This document shows positions 31,046 to 42,374 of a stretch of 64,000 nt of DNA, piece by piece. Each line of letters begins with the position of its first letter. Position 1 is the first letter of the stretch. The stretch is taken from positions 2,311,501-2,375,500 of the forward strand of contig NZ_AP023356.1 of the NCBI RefSeq assembly GCF_018324205.1, read 5' to 3'. Source of the DNA: Actinoplanes ianthinogenes. GTDB taxonomy: Bacteria; Actinomycetota; Actinomycetes; Mycobacteriales; Micromonosporaceae. Below the pieces are notes generated by a model. That model made no database searches. It was not told the origin of the DNA and worked only from the letters and a program-made list of their open reading frames with translations. Both the position numbers and the translations under genes were made by a program.

Positions 31046-32236
31046 TCAGTTGCCGCAGAGCGGAATGCCGTTCTTGCAGGCCTTCCGAATGTTCGCCTTG
31101 TGGTCGTCGTTGGTCTTCCCGTAGGCCATCGTGCCCTTTTTGTCGATCGTCACGAAGAAGAAGTAATCGTTCTTCGGCGCCTCGATCGCGCCCTTCAGCG
31201 CGATCTCGCCGGGGTTGCTGATCGGACCGATCGCCATCCCCTTGACGTCGTAGTTGTACGGGTTCTTCGGGTCGTGCAGCTCGGACGCCAGCAGTTTCTC
31301 CGACGCCTTGGCGTCCTTACCGCTGATCCGCAGCCAGTAGTTCACCGTGCTGTCCAGCTGCAGGCAGCCGCACGGGAAGGTGCCGAGGTAGGCGCGGTTG
31401 TAGAGCACGCGCGCCACCGGGCCCATGTCCTGCGGCAGCAGCGCCTCGACCTGCGCGATCGAGCCGGCGACCAGAGCTTCGTACGGTGAGATGTTGAACT
31501 TCGACGCCTTGTTGGCGAAGTCCAGCTTCGTCATCTCGTTGTTGAAGTGCTCGATGATGATCTTCAGGATGTCGGTGGCCGTGGCGTCCTTGGGGAACTC
31601 GTAGGTCGCCGGGTACAGGAAGCCCTCGATGTTGGCCGGGTCGACCTTCTTGCCGTCGCGGCGCTTGAACCACATCGCCGGGACGCCCAGCTTCTGCGGG
31701 CTCTTGGCGGCCTTCTTGAACTCGGCCGCCGGGATCTTCGTGGCCTCCGACAGCTTGTCGAAGATCTGCAGCGAGATCAGGCCCTCCGGGATGGTGACCT
31801 TGTTGACGTTCTTGTTCTTCAGGTCGAGCAGCATCACCAGCGCGTCGGCGGCCTTCATCTCCTTGCGGAGCAGGTACGATCCGACCTGGATGTCCTTGCT
31901 TTTCGGGTTCTCCTTGGCGGCGTCGACGAAGGCCGCGGCGCTTTTCACCACACCCAGCCCGTAAAGGGTGTTGGCGATCGCCGTCGCGCTGTCGCCGGAC
32001 TTCACCTCGACGACCACCGAACCGGTCCCCGGACCCGGATAATCCTCGGCCGAGAAGAAGCCCTTCACCTTGCTGATCCCGAAGTAGGCCCCGCCGCCGA
32101 GCACGCCGAGCAGCACGATGACCAGGGTCATCGTGAGCAGGGTGCGACCGCGGCCACCGCCTTTCCGCTTGCGGTGCCGCCATCGGCCCGGGTCCTCGCC
32201 GGCCCCGTCGAACGCTTGATCCAACTCGTCGATCAA
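31046..32236 (-). CDS. mltG: MltG-like endolytic transglycosylase, copy 2
   Basis: A 396-residue paralogue of the next gene downstream with the same layout: a basic cytoplasmic segment (RWRHRKRKGGGRGR), one helix (LLTMTLVIVLLGVLGGGAYF) and an MltG domain (IPEGLISLQIFDKLSE; EGFLYPATYEF; LQLDSTVNYWL; NPYNYDVKGMAIGPISNPG). Its active-site stretch is VAGSIAQVEALLPQDMGPVA, again with Gln in place of the first Glu. The start is TTG at 32236, directly after the ruvX TAA. The two copies clearly share descent but have diverged along their whole length. Confidence 0.9.
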   Translation of the reverse strand: MIDELDQAFDGAGEDPGRWRHRKRKGGGRGRTLLTMTLVIVLLGVLGGGAYFGISKVKGFFSAEDYPGPGTGSVVVEVKSGDSATAIANTLYGLGVVKSAAAFVDAAKENPKSKDIQVGSYLLRKEMKAADALVMLLDLKNKNVNKVTIPEGLISLQIFDKLSEATKIPAAEFKKAAKSPQKLGVPAMWFKRRDGKKVDPANIEGFLYPATYEFPKDATATDILKIIIEHFNNEMTKLDFANKASKFNISPYEALVAGSIAQVEALLPQDMGPVARVLYNRAYLGTFPCGCLQLDSTVNYWLRISGKDAKASEKLLASELHDPKNPYNYDVKGMAIGPISNPGEIALKGAIEAPKNDYFFFVTIDKKGTMAYGKTNDDHKANIRKACKNGIPLCGN

Positions 32237-32698
32237 TTAAGTCTGCCTCCGCTGCGCGTCCAGCCAGCCTTGCAGGATCTCCACGGCGGCCGCCTGATCG
32301 ACGACCGCACGCTGCCGACGCCCGCGGACGCCCCGTTCGCTCAGCCTACGGCTGGCGACGACGGTCGACATCCGCTCGTCGGAGAGCACGACCGGCCGCG
32401 GCGCGAGCACCTCGGCGAGTCGTTCCGCGTACGCCCGGACGTGGCCGGCCGCCACGCCCTCCCGTCCGTTCAGCGCCACCGGGAGCCCGACCACGATCTG
32501 GATCGCGTCGTGCTCCTCGGCCAGCCGGGCCAGCTCCGCCAGGTCGGTGGGGAGCTTGTCCGCGCCGGCCTGCTGGTCCCGTGCCACGGTCGCCACCGGA
32601 CTCGCCAGGATCCCGTCCGGATCGCACTTGGCGACCCCGACACGCACCTGTCCGACGTCCACCCCGAGGCGTACCCCTCGGGTGAAGCCGTGCGTCAC
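32237..32698 (-). CDS. ruvX: RuvX/YqgF pre-16S rRNA nuclease (putative Holliday junction resolvase)
   Basis: A 153-residue RNase H-fold nuclease. The family start VRLGVDVGQVRVGVAKCDPD carries the first catalytic aspartate; VVGLPVALNGREG and LSDERMSTVVASRRL complete the site. GTG at 32698 with GGGAG close upstream fits the family length; the longer open frame to 32779 adds residues with no family counterpart. It heads the ruvX-mltG-mltG-aroE group. Confidence 0.93.
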   Translation of the reverse strand: MTHGFTRGVRLGVDVGQVRVGVAKCDPDGILASPVATVARDQQAGADKLPTDLAELARLAEEHDAIQIVVGLPVALNGREGVAAGHVRAYAERLAEVLAPRPVVLSDERMSTVVASRRLSERGVRGRRQRAVVDQAAAVEILQGWLDAQRRQT

Positions 32699-32859
32699 GC
32701 TCTCTCCCTGCACACCAGCAACCCGCGTCTCCCTGTCCCCGGCCAAGTCTTTCGAAAGGCGAGGAGAACCTCTTATCAACGAAAGTCCATGAAAGGCTCC
32801 CGATCGCGGGCAAGCTTAACCGCTTCGGCCGCGGATACGAGGGCCCCCTGCACCGCCGC

Positions 32860-32871
32860 TGAGAATTCTCA
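32860..32871. promoter_or_regulatory. 12-bp palindrome upstream of ruvX
   Basis: TGAGAATTCTCA is a perfect palindrome in an AT-richer stretch between the alaS terminator and ruvX. Its place fits an operator for the ruvX-mltG group; no regulator is assigned. Confidence 0.3.
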
Positions 32872-32880
32872 AGAAAAAGG

Positions 32881-32913
32881 AAAGGATCCGTCGCGCTGCG
32901 CGACGGATCCTTT
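32881..32913. terminator. alaS terminator
   Basis: A perfect 15-bp stem, AAAGGATCCGTCGCG against its complement, with a 3-base loop, 22 bp after the alaS stop and ending in TTT. Confidence 0.85.
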
Positions 32914-32935
32914 ACCAAACCGGCGGTCAAACGAT

Positions 32936-35617
32936 TCAGTTCGCCTCGGTCAGCGCCTTCTCGACCGCGGCGAGCAGGTTCGGCGCCTCGGCCGCCGGCA
33001 CGCCGCCGCCCTGCGCCAGGTCGGCGTTGCCGCCACCCCGGCCGGACAGCGCGCCCTTGACCAGGTCACCCGCGGACAGGCCACGACCCTTCGCGGCCGC
33101 GTTGATCGCCACGATCAGGGTCGCCTTGCCACCCGAGCGGGCGGTCACCGCGACCACCGCCGGACGGGCCGGGTCGAACTTGCCACGGATGTCCTGGGCC
33201 AGCGTGCGCACGTCGTTGCCGCCCGCGCCCTCCGGCGCCTCGGTCCCGACGTACGCCACCCCGCGCAGGTCCTTCGCCTGGTCGACCAGCGCGCTCGCGC
33301 CGGCCAGCACCATCTGGGCACGGAGTTTCTCCAGCTCCTTCTCCGCGTCGCGGAGCGCCGTGACGGTCTGCTCGACCCGGTCGGCGACCTGGTCGCCGGG
33401 CACCCGGAACAGGTCGGCCAGGCGGGACACCAGCAGGTGCTCCTTGGCCAGGAAGCCGAACGCGTCGATGCCGACCAGCGCCTCGACCCGGCGCACGCCG
33501 GAGCCGATCGACTGCTCGGTGAGAATTTTCACCAGGCCGAGCTGGCCGGAGCGGGCCACGTGGGTGCCACCGCACAGCTCGCGGGCGTAGTCGCCGACCT
33601 CGACGACCCGGACCTCGTCGCCGTACTTCTCGCCGAACAGCGCCATCGCGCCGAGCCGGCGCGCCTCCTCCTGCGAGGTGACGAACGCGTTGACCTCCAG
33701 GTCACGCAGCAGCACCTCGTTGATCTGCTGCTCGACATCGAAGAGCACCGACGGGTTGACCGCGCCCGGGGTGTGGAAGTCGAACCGCAGCCGGCCCGGC
33801 GCGTTCAGCGAACCCGCCTGGGTGGCCGACTCGCCGAGGAAGTTGCGCATGGTCTGGTGCACCAGGTGGGTCGCGGTGTGCGAGCGCGAGATCGCCTTGC
33901 GGCGGGTCACGTCGATCTCGGCGAGCCCGCTCTCCCCGGCGCGCACCTCACCGCGGATGACCCGCGCCTTGTGCACGATCAGGCCGGGGATCGGCTGCTG
34001 GACGTCGACGACCTCCAGCTGGCCGCCGCCCACCTTGATCACGCCGGTGTCGGCCTGCTGGCCGCCGCCCTCCGCGTAGAACGGGGTGGTGTCCAGCACC
34101 AGCTCGACGAAGTCACCCTCGCCGGCCACCTCGACCCGGCCCCGGTCGGTGATCAGCGCGCGGACCCGCGACTCCCGGGAGATCTCCTGGTAGCCGGTGA
34201 ACTCGACGGTGCCGCCGGCGTCCAGCGCGGAACGGTACGCCGAGAGGTCCGCGTGCCCGGTCTTGCGCGCCGCCGCGTCCGCCTTCGCCCGGGCCCGCTG
34301 GTCGGCCATCAGCCGGCGGAAGCCCTCCTGGTCGACGTCCAGGCCCTGCTCCTGGGCGATCTCCAGGGTCAGGTCGATCGGGAAACCGTACGTGTCGTGC
34401 AGCTGGAACGCCTTGTCGCCGGAGAGCTGCGTCTTGTTCGACGCGCGGGTCTCGGAGATCGCGGTGTCCAGGATCGTGGTGCCCGACTTCAGGGTGGCGA
34501 GGAACGCGTCCTCCTCCGCGTACGCGTACGTGGAGATCCGCCCGAACTCCTCGGCCAGCTCAGGGTACGACGGCGACATGCAGTCCCGCGCGATCGGCAG
34601 CAGCTCCGGCAGCGACGCGCCCTGCCAGCCGAGCAGGCGCATCGCCCGGATCGCCCGGCGCATGATCCGGCGCAGCACGTAGCCGCGGCCCTCGTTGGAC
34701 GGGACGATGCCGTCGCCGATCAGCATCAGCGAGGTGCGCACGTGGTCGGCGATGACGCGCAGGCGTACGTCGTCGGGGTGGCTCTCGCTGGCCGCGTGTC
34801 CCGAGTGCGCGCCGTACTTCTTCCCGGTCATCTCCGCCGCGCGGGACAGGATCGGGCGGACCTCGTCGATCTCGTACAGGTTGTCGACGCCCTGGAGGAT
34901 CGACGCGATGCGCTCCAGGCCCATGCCGGTGTCGATGTTCTGCTTGGGCAGGTCACCGACGATCCGGAACTCCTCCTTCGACTTCACGTCGGTGATCTCG
35001 TGCTGCATGAAGACCAGGTTCCAGAACTCCAGGTACCGGTCCTCGTCGACCTCCGGGCCGCCCTCCTTGCCGTACGCCGGGCCGCGGTCGTAGTACAGCT
35101 CCGAGCACGGGCCCGCCGGGCCGGGGATGCCCATCGACCAGAAGTTGTCCTTCTTGCCGCGGCGCACGATCCGCTCGGCGGGCAGGCCGGTCTGCTTCCA
35201 GATCTCGATGGCCTCGTCGTCGTCGAGGTAGACGGTCGCCCAGATCTTCTCCGGGTCGAGGCCGAAACCGCCCTGATCGACCGGTTTCGTGGACAGCTCC
35301 CACGCCAGCGGGATCGCGCCCGCCTTGAAGTAGTCGCCGAACGAGAAGTTGCCGTTCATCTGGAAGAACGTGCCGTGCCGGCTGGTCTTGCCGACCTCGT
35401 CGATGTCCGGGGTGCGGATGCACTTCTGCACGGACGCCGCCCGCTGGTAGGGCGGGGTGCGCTGGCCCAGGAAGAACGGCACGAACTGCACCATGCCGGC
35501 GTTGATGAACAGCAGGTTCGGGTCATCGATGGCCGGCAGCGGGGCACTCGGGACCACCGTGTGCCCGTTCGCCTCGAAATGCGCCAGAAAGCGCCGCTTG
35601 ACTTCCGCCGTCTTCAT
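32936..35617 (-). CDS. alaS: Alanine-tRNA ligase
   Basis: An 893-residue class II synthetase. The aminoacylation core has [33 protein letters not shown] and [18 protein letters not shown]; the editing domain carries zinc ligands in [11 protein letters not shown] and [10 protein letters not shown]; the C-Ala domain has the glycine-rich [15 protein letters not shown] near the end. Length is typical. Its ATG overlaps the stop of the upstream small membrane gene as ATGA. Confidence 0.98.
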   Translation of the reverse strand: MKTAEVKRRFLAHFEANGHTVVPSAPLPAIDDPNLLFINAGMVQFVPFFLGQRTPPYQRAASVQKCIRTPDIDEVGKTSRHGTFFQMNGNFSFGDYFKAGAIPLAWELSTKPVDQGGFGLDPEKIWATVYLDDDEAIEIWKQTGLPAERIVRRGKKDNFWSMGIPGPAGPCSELYYDRGPAYGKEGGPEVDEDRYLEFWNLVFMQHEITDVKSKEEFRIVGDLPKQNIDTGMGLERIASILQGVDNLYEIDEVRPILSRAAEMTGKKYGAHSGHAASESHPDDVRLRVIADHVRTSLMLIGDGIVPSNEGRGYVLRRIMRRAIRAMRLLGWQGASLPELLPIARDCMSPSYPELAEEFGRISTYAYAEEDAFLATLKSGTTILDTAISETRASNKTQLSGDKAFQLHDTYGFPIDLTLEIAQEQGLDVDQEGFRRLMADQRARAKADAAARKTGHADLSAYRSALDAGGTVEFTGYQEISRESRVRALITDRGRVEVAGEGDFVELVLDTTPFYAEGGGQQADTGVIKVGGGQLEVVDVQQPIPGLIVHKARVIRGEVRAGESGLAEIDVTRRKAISRSHTATHLVHQTMRNFLGESATQAGSLNAPGRLRFDFHTPGAVNPSVLFDVEQQINEVLLRDLEVNAFVTSQEEARRLGAMALFGEKYGDEVRVVEVGDYARELCGGTHVARSGQLGLVKILTEQSIGSGVRRVEALVGIDAFGFLAKEHLLVSRLADLFRVPGDQVADRVEQTVTALRDAEKELEKLRAQMVLAGASALVDQAKDLRGVAYVGTEAPEGAGGNDVRTLAQDIRGKFDPARPAVVAVTARSGGKATLIVAINAAAKGRGLSAGDLVKGALSGRGGGNADLAQGGGVPAAEAPNLLAAVEKALTEAN

Positions 35618-35904
35618 CGAAATCCCTCCTGCGAACCGGGCTGCTCGTCCTCGCGCAGCTCGGCGAACTTGTCCTCATAGAGAACGCCGTCGGCGAATGC
35701 CTGGGCGATCTCCTGTTCCCGCTCGGCCATACCGTCGCGGACGTCTTCCACGAAGCTACGCACCGACTCGACGAGCCCGCCAGCGGATTGCGATAGCGAC
35801 GTGGCGATCCCGGTGGGGGTGAACTCCTCGGCCTTCTGCGTGAGCTTGCGCACGACGAGGGCGCCGACGGCCAGACCGACACCGAGCCAGAGCAGGCGTT
35901 TCAT
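35614..35904 (-). CDS. Small membrane-anchored protein, DUF6167-like
   Basis: A 96-residue protein with one N-terminal helix ([18 protein letters not shown]) and a charged helical tail ([20 protein letters not shown]). Its place directly before alaS with an ATGA overlap is conserved in many actinobacteria, where it is annotated as a domain of unknown function. Role unknown. Confidence 0.8.
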   Translation of the reverse strand: MKRLLWLGVGLAVGALVVRKLTQKAEEFTPTGIATSLSQSAGGLVESVRSFVEDVRDGMAEREQEIAQAFADGVLYEDKFAELREDEQPGSQEGFR

Positions 35905-35919
35905 AACGGCGATCCCCTC

Positions 35920-36369
35920 TCAGCGGCCGGCGCGGCGACGGCGCTTGAGCTCGGTGCGCACCTCGCGGTCCTCCTCGGCGGCCCGCCGGGCGGCGGTGGC
36001 CTTGCGCAGGCCGTACCCGAACGAGGCGACCTTGACCAGCGGGTTCGCCGCGGCGGCGGAGACCACGGTGACCAGGTTGGCCACATTGGCCGTGATGTTC
36101 TGCGCGTGCTCGGTCATCGTGTCGACCTTGGCCAGCTGCAGGTTCACGCCGTCCAAAGAGACCTGAACCTGGCCCAGCGTGCTGTTCACCGTCTCCACCG
36201 TGGTGTTCACGTTGCCCAGCAGCGGTCCGGTGCGGTCGGTCACCTCATTGATCGCCCGGGTGGCGGCGTCGACGGTGCGGCCCAGCTTCAGGATCGGGAA
36301 GGCCAGCACGACGACGAGCATCAGGAAGGCGCCCGCCGCGATCAGACCAGCGATTTCTCCGGCGTCCAT
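35920..36369 (-). CDS. DUF948-type membrane protein
   Basis: A 149-residue protein: one N-terminal helix (IAGLIAAGAFLMLVVVLAFP) then a long helical region with many Val/Asn/Thr heptads (TTVETVNSTLGQVQVSLDGV), as in DUF948 proteins, and a basic tail RTELKRRRRAGR. It precedes the DUF6167-like gene by 15 bp and is probably cotranscribed with it and alaS. A coiled-coil membrane organiser is plausible but not shown. Confidence 0.82.
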   Translation of the reverse strand: MDAGEIAGLIAAGAFLMLVVVLAFPILKLGRTVDAATRAINEVTDRTGPLLGNVNTTVETVNSTLGQVQVSLDGVNLQLAKVDTMTEHAQNITANVANLVTVVSAAAANPLVKVASFGYGLRKATAARRAAEEDREVRTELKRRRRAGR

Positions 36370-36388
36370 TAAGCGCGTCTCCTCTTCG

Positions 36389-36442
36389 GGTGGTCACGGG
36401 TTCGGCGGGGACAACGTGCAGACCCTACCGTCCGTGACCACC
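36389..36442 (-). terminator. Hairpin between the giant protein gene and the DUF948 gene
   Basis: GGTGGTCACGG (36389-36399) and CCGTGACCACC (36432-36442) are perfect 11-bp inverted arms with a 32-base loop, immediately after the giant gene's stop. Confidence 0.5.
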
Positions 36443-36449
36443 ACGCGCT

Positions 36450-39400
36450 TCACGACGCCTGGGGTGTCGGCTCCAAGAGTGGATCGGAGTCGTCCAGCGT
36501 CGGATTCGGCGTCACACCGACCGGCCCCGGGTTCCTGTCGACCTTGCCCCGCTCGTCACCGATCTCGTTCTGCACCTTGATGCTGACCGTCGACCCCTCA
36601 CACTTGCCCGCCCCGGCCTCACCGGCCTCGGCCGCGTCGGTCCCGGCCAGCGGCACCGCGTCCTGGGCCACCTGGTCCACCGCGCAGCCGGGCAGGCTGA
36701 CCAGCAGGTCCAGATTGAACTCGTCCCGCTTCCAGCACGAGTAGAGGCCGTTCTCCGCCGGAACCTTGACCTCCGGGCAACCCTTGACCTGCCAGGGCTT
36801 CCAGCCGGCCGCGGTCAGCGCCTTGGTGTAGGCCTCCGAGGTCTCCTTGAACGGGTGCTCCGACTCGGCCAGCCGCTCCCGCAGCCGGCACTCGAGGAAG
36901 CACCAGCGACTCCCGTTGGCCACGTCCTGCGGGTTCTTGTCCGCCCAGGCCGGCACGTCCAGCGCGTCCAGGGAGGAGAAGACCGGGTCGCTGCTGACCG
37001 CGCGCAGCCCGAAGAAGGCCGGCAGCACCAGGAGCACGACGGCGGCCAGGGTGGACAGGGTGATCAGCCGGAGGCGTCGCTGGGTGCGCAGCTTCTGGCG
37101 CAGCTCACCCCGGAGACCGCCGTCAGCTTCCGGTTCGCTGTCGCTCCCGGACATTTTCGGTACGCCCGGAGCACTGCTCGCCCGAGCCACCGCGATCGTC
37201 CCGGTCCCGTTCCCGGTCCCGAACCCGTCCTCCGGCCCGAAGCCGCCCTCCGCCCCGAAGCCGTCCTCTTGCCCGAACCTGTCTTCCGGCCCGAAGCCGT
37301 CCTCTTGCCCGAAGCCGTCCTCCGCCCCGAACTCGTCGCCCGGTCCGAAGCCGTCCTCCGGACCGAACCCGTCTTCCGGGGCCTTGCCGGGTGCCGGCAC
37401 GGAAGCGGTGCCCGGCACCGAGGCCGATCCCGCGCCCCGCGGCACGACCGCGCTTGCGGGCACTGCGGCGGCGCCTCGGCCCGGACCGCTCGGACCGGCT
37501 CCGGGAACGCTGGCAGCACCCCGCCCCGGACCGGCTCCGGGCACCGCGGCAGCACCGCGACCCGGACCGTTCCCGGGCACCGAGGCAGCACCTCGGCCCG
37601 GACCGTTCCCGGGCACCGAGGCAGCAGCTCGGCCCGGACCGTTCCCGGGCACCGAGGCGGCAGCTCGGCCCGGAGCTGCCGGGCCGTTGCCGGGCACGGC
37701 GACGGACGCCGCGCCGCGCGGGCCGTTCGCATCCGGCGTGTCCTGCGCGGGCCCGTTTCCGGGCACCGCCGCTGTTCCGGGGCGCGGCGGCAGACCGCTC
37801 GGGCCGCCGGGCTCCGGAGCGTTGCCGGGCACCCGGGCAGCTCCGGCACCGCGCGGCGGACCGCTCGGGCCGCCTGCCTCCGGACCACCGGGTCCGCCCT
37901 GGCCGGGCATCGGGACCGACGCTGCGCCACGTCCCGGGCCGTTTCCGGGCATGCTCGCGGCACCCGCGCCAGGCACCCGCGCGGAGCCGTTCCCCCGTCC
38001 ACCGGCCTGGCCGTTCCCACGACCGCGGCCCGCGCCGCCGCCGGGTCCGTTACCGGGCCTGCCCGCGGGGCCGTTGCCCTGCATACCAGCCGAGGCGCTT
38101 CCCGAGCCGTTACCGGCCCTGCCCGCCGGGCCGATGCCCTGCACGCCAGCCGAGGCACTTCCCGAGCCGTTACCGGCCCTGCCCGCCGGGCCGATGCCCT
38201 GCACGCCAGCCGAGGCACTTCCCGAGCCGTTACCGGCCCTGCCCGCCGGGCCGATGCCCTGCACGCCAGCCGGGGCGCTCCCCGGTCCGTTACCGGGCGT
38301 GCCGCTGGCCTGCATGCCTGCCGGCGCGCTCGCCGGTCCGTTACCGGGCGTGCCGCTGGCCTGCATGCCTGCCGGCGCGCTCGCCGGTCCGTGACCGGGT
38401 GCGCCTGCCGGGGCGCTTCCCGAGCCGTTGCCGGGCGTGCCCGCCGAGCCGTTGCCCTCCGCACCTGCCGGGCTGCCGCCCGGGACCCGCGCCGAGCCGC
38501 TGCCCGGACCACCCGGGCCCGGCACGGAGGCGGCGCCGGCGACACCGGCCCGTCCGGGGCCGCCCGCAGGCCGGCCCCCGCGCCGCGCGGCCGCCGGTGA
38601 GACCGGTCCGCTGGCCATACCCCGCTCGGGCATGCCCGTCCCGGCCGCGAAGCCCTGGCTGTGGTCCGGTCCCGGACCCCGTCCACCGGCAGGTCCGTCC
38701 GGGCCGCCGGGCGGGAAGGCCTGACCCTGGCCGGGACCGGCCGGGCCACGGCCAGGACCCTGGCTCTGCTCCGGTACCGCCCGGCGGCGGCGCCCACGTG
38801 CGGTCGGCTGCTCCGGCCCACCCGTGCCCGCCGCGAAGGCCTGGCTCTGCTCGGGGCCACCCACGCCCGGCGGGAAGCCCTGGCTCTGGTCCGGGCTGCC
38901 CATACCGGCCGGGAAGCCCTGGCTCTGGTTCGGGTTACCCATGCCCGCCGGGAAGCCCTGGCTCTGGTTCGGGTTACCCATGCCCGCCGGGAAACCCTGA
39001 CTCTGCTCCGGACCACCGCGCCCAGCCGGGAACGCCTGACTCTGCTCCGGACCACCCCGCCCAGCCGGGAAACCCTGGCCCTGTTCCGGACCACCCCGCC
39101 CAGCCGGGAAACCCTGACTCTGCTCCGGACCACCGTGGCCGGCCGGGAAGGCCTGGCTCTGGGTCGGACTGCCCATACCGGCCGGGAAACCCTGGCTCTG
39201 GTCGGGACCGCCTCGACCGGCGGGGAAACCCTGGCTCGCCTCGGCCGGGGCGCCGACCAGGTCGGCGAAAGGTGAATCGGCGGCGATCCGGCTGCCCGGC
39301 GCCTCGCCACGCTTGCGTCGGCCCGGACCCGCCTGACCCGGTACCGAGACGGCGCCGCCCGGAGCCGGGTTCGCGTCCGGCCGGCCGGAATCCAGCGCGC

Positions 39401-42374
39401 GCCGGTCCGTGGTGAAGCCGTCCTCGTCCGGCTGGAGCTGGCCGTTGTTGGTGCGCTGGCCGGGACGCTGGATGACACCCGAGGTGCTCTCCGCCATCGC
39501 GCCCGCGCGACCGGGAAGGGCCGGGGCACGCTTGCCCTGCCGACCCGGCACCACCGGCGGCACGACGGCCGCGGCCCGGACCGGTCGACCGTCACCGGGG
39601 CCGATCCGCCGAGGACCGGGAACGCTGCCCGTGCCCGCTCCCGGCTGGTCCGGTCCCTGCGGTCCGCCGGGTCCATGCGGGGCTTCACCCGGCCGGCCGG
39701 GCATACCGCCCGGTCCGCCGGGACCGCCTGCACCACGCTGTCCAGCGCCCGGACCACCGGGTCCACGCTGACCAGCACCAGGACCGCCGGATCCACGCTG
39801 ACCAGCGCCCGGACCATCGAGTCCGCCTGCACCATGCTGACCAGCACCGAGACCGCCAGGACCACCGGGACCACCCGGAATGCCGGGACCACCCGGAATG
39901 CCGGCACCACCTAGACCACCGGGGCCACCCGGACCACCGGGGCCACCGGGACCGCGCTGGCCAGCGCCCGGACCGCCAGGGCCCCGCTGACCGGCACCCG
40001 GGCCGCCGGGAACCGCACCGGGGCCACGTTGCGGGCCGCCTTGGCCACCGGACGGGCCTCGCTGGCCGGCGCCGGGGGCGGCTGCCCCGCGCTGGCCGGG
40101 ACCCGGATTGCCGGGCGCGCTGCCCGGAATGTTCTGCGGGCCGCTGCCCGGTTCGGCGGCGCGCCGGCCACCCCGTCCTCGCGGGGCGTTGCCGGGGCGG
40201 ACGAATCCGTGCTGGCCGGTGTCGCTACCCGCTTCGCGGCCGTCCGGTGCCTCATGGCGTCCGGTGCCCTGCTCCGGCACGGCGGTGTGGCCTGCTAGAT
40301 GCCCAGCCGGGCCGTCCGGTTGCGCATGCGCACCGGAAACCGGCCGCGCCGAACCACCACGCACACCACCCGAACCGCCAGCAAACCCATCCGGCTGCGC
40401 ATGCGCACCAGAAACCGGCCGCGCCGAACCACCACGCACACCGCCGGAACCACCAGCAAACCCATCCGGCTGCGCATGCGCACCAGAAACCGGCCGCGCC
40501 GAACCACCACGCACACCGCCGGAACCACCAGCAAACCCGTCCGGGGCCGCATGCGACGCAGCGGCGTGCGAGGTCGGCGCACCGGACACCGGGCGCCCTC
40601 GTCCGCCGTAACCACCGTCCTGCGCAGAATGCGCGCCGTCTCCGTAACCGGCCGCCGCGCCGTCTCCATAGGCACCGGGCGCGCCGTCGCCGTAACCGCC
40701 GCCCGCGCCGGAAATCTGGCCCGGGCCGGCAGTGCCGTAGACACCGGCCTGGCCCGCGGCTTCGGCGCGGGCTCGGCGGTTGCGTCCTCGGCTGGTCCGT
40801 TCGACGGGTTCTCCCGGGGCGCCGCCGCGACCGCCGCGGGCATCCTGGTCGGCGCCCGGGATGGGGCCGGTCTGGTAGACGCTCGGCGGGACCGGGTCGG
40901 CCTGGTAGACGCTCGGGGGCACGGTGTCACGCGGGAAGCCGCCACCGGCCGGCGGGATCGGCCCGGTCTGATAGACCGCGGGCGGGATCGGGCCGGACTG
41001 ATGCGCGTCGCCACGGAACCGGTCGCGGGCGGGACCGGCCGGGGAGGTCGGGCGAGGTCCGGGGGAGACCGGACGTACGCCGGAAGTCATCGCACGAGGA
41101 TCACCGTGAGTCGCGCCGCGCGGATCGACCGGCGCGGCACCTCGCGGATCCGCCGCGGGACGCGTTCCGGGGATGTCCGGAGCGTTCCCGGAACGCGGCA
41201 CGACCTGCGGCGTTGCGGGATCGGGATAGCCCGGAGCGCCACCCGTCTCGGACGCCATACCGGACCGGCCGGGTGAGACCGGCGCTCCGGGCATCCCCCG
41301 GCGGGCAGCCGGAGGCACCGGAGCGGCGGGAATCTGGCCCGGCGGCATCTGGCCGGGCGACACCGGGTTCGGCGGAAGCTGACCGCCGGCACCTCCCTGA
41401 CCGGCGGCACCGCGCTGGCCGGGCGGCATCTGCCCGTGCGGACCGGGCCGTCCCGGCACACCGCCGGACGGCATCTGACCGGGCGGAATCTGACCGGGCG
41501 ACATCTGACCGGGCCGCACGGGACCGGGCGGCACCTGACCCTGCGGACCAGGCGCACCGCCAGGCTGCCCTTGGACCTGCGGGCCCGGACGTCCAGGCGG
41601 CACCTGACCCGGGATCGGACCGGACATCTGACCGGGCATCTGCGCCGCGCCCTGCCCACCGGGGACCGGGCCGCCACGCTGGCCAGGAGGCATCTGCCCC
41701 GGCGCACCCGGGCGACCACCCATCGGACCGGGTGAAACCTGCCCCGGACCGACCGGCCCGCCACGCTGCGCGGGCGGCATCTGCCCAGGACCCTGCTGCC
41801 CCGGGTGCAGCGGAACCGAGGCCGCACCCGGCTGACCGGGACCGCCGCTCGGACCGGTCCGCCGGATCGGCGGAGCCTGCCCGGCACCGGGAACCGCCGC
41901 CCCGGCCACGCCAGGCGCCCCGCCACCGGCCGGACCACCCGAAACCGGCCCGGGACGCTGCCCGGGCGCGGGAGAACGCTGGGCCGGACCCGCATACTCA
42001 CCGGAACCGGCCTGCCAACCCGGCGCGGGCGGACGGTACTCCCCGGAAGCGGCCTGCCACCCGGGCGCCGACCCGTCGCCGCCCTGCTCGAAGCCGCCGC
42101 CGAAGACCGGCCCGTCGTCGGCCGGCTGCTCGTCCGGACCGGGCGCCATCCGGCCTGACTTGCTGGTGCGGGCCTCACCGGGCGCGGTGCCGGGGCCGAT
42201 CGCGCCGCCCTGCTCCTTGGCCGACCACAGGTCGTCGAGCCAGCCGGTCTCCTCGCGCGGGACCTCGACCGCCTCGGCCGGTTGCTCGGCGCGGCCACGC
42301 CCGAAGCGGCGGCCCTTCTTGCCGCCGCCCTGCCCGGCGTCGTCGTCGGGCCGTTCGGCTCCGCGCGGAGTCAC
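36450..42374 (-). CDS. Giant low-complexity membrane protein (1974 residues)
   Basis: Residues 1 to about 1750 are almost wholly disordered and rich in Gly, Pro, Gln and Ala, with several tandem repeats: 25-residue ([20 protein letters not shown]), 14-residue ([12 protein letters not shown]), 20-residue ([19 protein letters not shown]) and an acidic EDGFG repeat. After a basic stretch ([13 protein letters not shown]) comes one helix (about 1767-1788), then an outer domain of about 185 residues with six cysteines ([37 protein letters not shown]). So it is a type II membrane protein with an enormous cytoplasmic tail. GTG at 42374 overlaps the rarA stop as GTGA. The third-position GC pattern and conserved C-terminal domain support coding. 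Function unknown; the tail could drive condensation or scaffolding. Confidence 0.8.
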   Translation of the reverse strand: MTPRGAERPDDDAGQGGGKKGRRFGRGRAEQPAEAVEVPREETGWLDDLWSAKEQGGAIGPGTAPGEARTSKSGRMAPGPDEQPADDGPVFGGGFEQGGDGSAPGWQAASGEYRPPAPGWQAGSGEYAGPAQRSPAPGQRPGPVSGGPAGGGAPGVAGAAVPGAGQAPPIRRTGPSGGPGQPGAASVPLHPGQQGPGQMPPAQRGGPVGPGQVSPGPMGGRPGAPGQMPPGQRGGPVPGGQGAAQMPGQMSGPIPGQVPPGRPGPQVQGQPGGAPGPQGQVPPGPVRPGQMSPGQIPPGQMPSGGVPGRPGPHGQMPPGQRGAAGQGGAGGQLPPNPVSPGQMPPGQIPAAPVPPAARRGMPGAPVSPGRSGMASETGGAPGYPDPATPQVVPRSGNAPDIPGTRPAADPRGAAPVDPRGATHGDPRAMTSGVRPVSPGPRPTSPAGPARDRFRGDAHQSGPIPPAVYQTGPIPPAGGGFPRDTVPPSVYQADPVPPSVYQTGPIPGADQDARGGRGGAPGEPVERTSRGRNRRARAEAAGQAGVYGTAGPGQISGAGGGYGDGAPGAYGDGAAAGYGDGAHSAQDGGYGGRGRPVSGAPTSHAAASHAAPDGFAGGSGGVRGGSARPVSGAHAQPDGFAGGSGGVRGGSARPVSGAHAQPDGFAGGSGGVRGGSARPVSGAHAQPDGPAGHLAGHTAVPEQGTGRHEAPDGREAGSDTGQHGFVRPGNAPRGRGGRRAAEPGSGPQNIPGSAPGNPGPGQRGAAAPGAGQRGPSGGQGGPQRGPGAVPGGPGAGQRGPGGPGAGQRGPGGPGGPGGPGGLGGAGIPGGPGIPGGPGGPGGLGAGQHGAGGLDGPGAGQRGSGGPGAGQRGPGGPGAGQRGAGGPGGPGGMPGRPGEAPHGPGGPQGPDQPGAGTGSVPGPRRIGPGDGRPVRAAAVVPPVVPGRQGKRAPALPGRAGAMAESTSGVIQRPGQRTNNGQLQPDEDGFTTDRRALDSGRPDANPAPGGAVSVPGQAGPGRRKRGEAPGSRIAADSPFADLVGAPAEASQGFPAGRGGPDQSQGFPAGMGSPTQSQAFPAGHGGPEQSQGFPAGRGGPEQGQGFPAGRGGPEQSQAFPAGRGGPEQSQGFPAGMGNPNQSQGFPAGMGNPNQSQGFPAGMGSPDQSQGFPPGVGGPEQSQAFAAGTGGPEQPTARGRRRRAVPEQSQGPGRGPAGPGQGQAFPPGGPDGPAGGRGPGPDHSQGFAAGTGMPERGMASGPVSPAAARRGGRPAGGPGRAGVAGAASVPGPGGPGSGSARVPGGSPAGAEGNGSAGTPGNGSGSAPAGAPGHGPASAPAGMQASGTPGNGPASAPAGMQASGTPGNGPGSAPAGVQGIGPAGRAGNGSGSASAGVQGIGPAGRAGNGSGSASAGVQGIGPAGRAGNGSGSASAGMQGNGPAGRPGNGPGGGAGRGRGNGQAGGRGNGSARVPGAGAASMPGNGPGRGAASVPMPGQGGPGGPEAGGPSGPPRGAGAARVPGNAPEPGGPSGLPPRPGTAAVPGNGPAQDTPDANGPRGAASVAVPGNGPAAPGRAAASVPGNGPGRAAASVPGNGPGRGAASVPGNGPGRGAAAVPGAGPGRGAASVPGAGPSGPGRGAAAVPASAVVPRGAGSASVPGTASVPAPGKAPEDGFGPEDGFGPGDEFGAEDGFGQEDGFGPEDRFGQEDGFGAEGGFGPEDGFGTGNGTGTIAVARASSAPGVPKMSGSDSEPEADGGLRGELRQKLRTQRRLRLITLSTLAAVVLLVLPAFFGLRAVSSDPVFSSLDALDVPAWADKNPQDVANGSRWCFLECRLRERLAESEHPFKETSEAYTKALTAAGWKPWQVKGCPEVKVPAENGLYSCWKRDEFNLDLLVSLPGCAVDQVAQDAVPLAGTDAAEAGEAGAGKCEGSTVSIKVQNEIGDERGKVDRNPGPVGVTPNPTLDDSDPLLEPTPQAS
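38101..38290. repeat. 60-bp tandem repeats inside the giant gene
   Basis: Three near-identical 60-bp units (period visible at 38101, 38161 and 38221) encode 20-residue repeats. The identity is at DNA level, suggesting recent expansion. Two 51-bp units follow at about 38290-38390. Confidence 0.85.
38800..39240. repeat. 42-bp tandem repeats inside the giant gene
   Basis: About ten imperfect 42-bp units encode 14-residue repeats of the type QGFPAGxGxPxQSQ. Confidence 0.8.
40321..40545. repeat. 75-bp tandem repeats inside the giant gene
   Basis: Three nearly identical 75-bp units begin at 40321, 40396 and 40471 (each with TGCGCATGCG). They encode 25-residue repeats. Confidence 0.9.

Noticed and set aside
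31547..35680. A 1377-codon plus-strand open frame opposite alaS, ruvX and an mltG-like gene
   Set aside because: Antisense shadow of well-identified genes; composition is rich in Arg, His, Asp and Leu as expected of such shadows.
37064..39910. Other long frames within the giant gene (minus frame of 948 codons; plus frames of 581, 674 and 721 codons)
   Set aside because: High GC and in-frame tandem repeats keep every frame open. Only the 1974-codon frame has a membrane helix, a cysteine-bearing C-terminal domain and the coupled start at rarA.
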